Notes under the pieces: model-generated
The model's database searches: none
What the model was told of the DNA's origin: nothing
The model's input: only the letters and a program-made list of their open reading frames with translations
Part shown: piece after piece, positions 6,244 through 7,334 of the stretch
How positions within the stretch are numbered: position 1 is the stretch's first letter
How the letters are laid out: every line of letters starts with the position of its first letter
Made by a program: the position numbers and the translations under genes
NCBI GenBank assembly: GCA_023429855.1
Contig: JAEZDB010000268.1
Span: forward strand, 1-7,334
Source of the DNA: Actinomycetes bacterium
Lineage (GTDB): Bacteria > Actinomycetota > Thermoleophilia > Solirubrobacterales > Solirubrobacteraceae
Direction: 5' to 3'
Length of the DNA stretch: 7,334 nucleotides

Positions 6244-6250
6244 CCGCGTG

Positions 6251-7334
6251 GTGAGCGCCGCCCCCGCACCGATCCTGCGGAGGCTCTCGCGGCAGGAGCT
6301 GGCGCTGAACCGCAAGGTGTGGTCGATCCAGGGCGGCGTCTACGCGCTCTTTGCCGTCGTGACGCTCGTCGCGGCCGTGGCGATGCCCGACGCGCCGACG
6401 AGCCGCGCCGTCGCGTTCGGCCTGGGCCTGATGCTCGTGTCGGTCCTGCACCTGATGATGCGGCCGCCCGCGATCGGCACCGTCGAGAACCACCTCGTGA
6501 TCGCCGCGACCTACGTGCTGCCGGCGATCGCGTTTGTCGCGATTCAGCCCGCTGGCATTGCGGCCGTGGGCGGGACGATGTTCATCGCGCCGCTGGCGGC
6601 GGTGCGGCTGCAGAGCCGATTTGAGATCGCCGCGCACATGGCCGTCATGGGCGTGCTCTTCTTCGCGATCGCGCTCGCTGGGATCTTCGCCGACGTCGTG
6701 AATCAGACGACCGTGATCGCGCTGCTCATGCTGATCGCGGGCAACTGGGTGCAGGCCTTCTCGTGCCTCTCGGTGTTTGAGGCGGCCGAGGCGCAGGGCG
6801 AGGAGCTCGAGCGGCTCGTGCGCCGTGACCCGGTGACCGGCCTGGGCAACCGCCGCCTGCTCGACGAGCTGCTCATCGACGAGGTGGAGAAGCACCGCAG
6901 CGACCGCGAGGCGATCAGCATCATCCTCCTCGACCTCGAGGGCCTGGAGGCCTTTGTGCAGCGCGAGGGCATGTCGGCGACCCATGATCTGCTCGACCGC
7001 ATCTCGACCGGGTTGATCGAGGCGCTCCCGAAGCGCGCCGTCGTGACGCGTCCCGCCGATGACGAGTTCTGCGTGGTGCTGCCGGAGACGTCGTCGGAGG
7101 CTGTCGTGCCGTCGGTTAACGCCGTGAGTGCAGTGATGGCCGGGTTGGACTTGAAGGGCTGGCGGCTGAAGTCGGCGACGGGCGTCGCGACGTGGCCTGA
7201 TGATGCGACCGACGGGCCCGTGCTGCTGCACGTGGCCGCCGAGCGGCTGCGTGCAGCTTCGATCGCGCGCGACAAGGCGGCGGCTGAGGCGGCGCGGCGT
7301 GGCGAGGGCGATGCAGGCGGCGGCGCGGCTACGC
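6251..7334 (+). CDS. Membrane protein with degenerate GGDEF (diguanylate cyclase-like) domain, 3' partial
   Basis: The frame runs open from GTG 6251 to the window edge (361 complete codons). After a short basic N-terminus there are about six membrane helices (roughly residues 28-46, 53-70, 82-98, 103-118, 128-148, 153-170), a MASE-like sensor layout. A short helix follows (EAAEAQGEELERLVRR) and then a GGDEF domain that starts with the typical DPVTGLGNRRLLDELL (193-208). The family makes cyclic di-GMP from two GTP at the inner face of the membrane. Here the signature GGDEF is changed to ADDEF (269-273). The first metal Asp is kept in ILLDLE (225-230), but the usual ND and GH positions of the substrate-binding stretch are lost. 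It is therefore probably a weak or inactive cyclase, perhaps a regulatory or GTP-binding module. After the domain there is an Ala/Arg/Gly-rich tail. No EAL domain is visible within the window, but one could follow. Confidence 0.85.
   Translation, partial: MSAAPAPILRRLSRQELALNRKVWSIQGGVYALFAVVTLVAAVAMPDAPTSRAVAFGLGLMLVSVLHLMMRPPAIGTVENHLVIAATYVLPAIAFVAIQPAGIAAVGGTMFIAPLAAVRLQSRFEIAAHMAVMGVLFFAIALAGIFADVVNQTTVIALLMLIAGNWVQAFSCLSVFEAAEAQGEELERLVRRDPVTGLGNRRLLDELLIDEVEKHRSDREAISIILLDLEGLEAFVQREGMSATHDLLDRISTGLIEALPKRAVVTRPADDEFCVVLPETSSEAVVPSVNAVSAVMAGLDLKGWRLKSATGVATWPDDATDGPVLLHVAAERLRAASIARDKAAAEAARRGEGDAGGGAAT

Larger units (their letters stand above)
5916..6250. other. Divergent intergenic region between the UDG-like and GGDEF genes
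   Basis: These 335 bases separate the starts of two divergent genes and must hold both their control regions. I see one compact dyad (5973-5988), one GC hairpin (6173-6190), the ribosome binding site of the GGDEF gene and a possible 34-codon ORF (6150-6254). No convincing -35/-10 pair was found on either strand. Long ORFs on the minus strand cross the region, but they are antisense to the GGDEF gene and look like high-GC shadows. Confidence 0.6.

Noticed and set aside
5756..7231. 491-codon minus-strand ORF over the intergenic region and the GGDEF gene
   Set aside because: Antisense to the GGDEF frame, which has domain motifs, membrane helices and a strong ribosome binding site; the translation is His/Arg-rich without domains.

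Overview
The window is very GC-rich, with strong G/C preference at third codon positions, several GTG starts, and a TetR gene with no evident Shine-Dalgarno. This fits a high-GC actinobacterium. A Solirubrobacterales/Thermoleophilia-type genome is my best guess, but nothing here is diagnostic of a taxon. No rRNA, tRNA, CRISPR array, transposase or integrase was seen.

Layout from left to right. (1) Positions 1-1091, plus strand: the 3' part of a gene for an Arg-rich, membrane-anchored or exported protein with a calcium-loop-like VCBS/FG-GAP motif; its start lies left of the window. (2) Positions 1164-1910, plus: a TetR-family repressor, possibly on a leaderless mRNA. (3) A 46-base convergent gap with GC-rich dyads. 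(4) Positions 5175 to 1957, minus: a compact two-gene unit. It encodes an 885-residue CHAT (caspase-like) protease with an intact His/Cys dyad, then, after 15 bases and a good ribosome binding site, a 181-residue protein with two membrane helices and an Ala-rich coiled coil. (5) Positions 5915 to 5310, minus: a divergent uracil-DNA glycosylase superfamily protein with altered active-site motifs and only three cysteines. (6) A 335-base divergent intergenic region with a sharp operator-like dyad, a GC hairpin and a possible small ORF. (7) Positions 6251 to the right edge, plus: a six-helix membrane protein with a degenerate GGDEF domain, truncated by the window.

The most interesting element is the two-gene CHAT protease/membrane coiled-coil unit. 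It is bounded by a convergent gene on one side and by a hairpin and its own candidate promoter on the other, so it reads as a self-contained module. Bacterial caspase-like proteases are known to act next to membrane-damaging partners (gasdermins, for example), so a protease-controlled membrane effector or signalling pair is a reasonable hypothesis. The partner here is not a recognisable gasdermin, and the function is inferred, not shown. The flanking genes look like ordinary chromosomal genes and have no visible functional link to the module.
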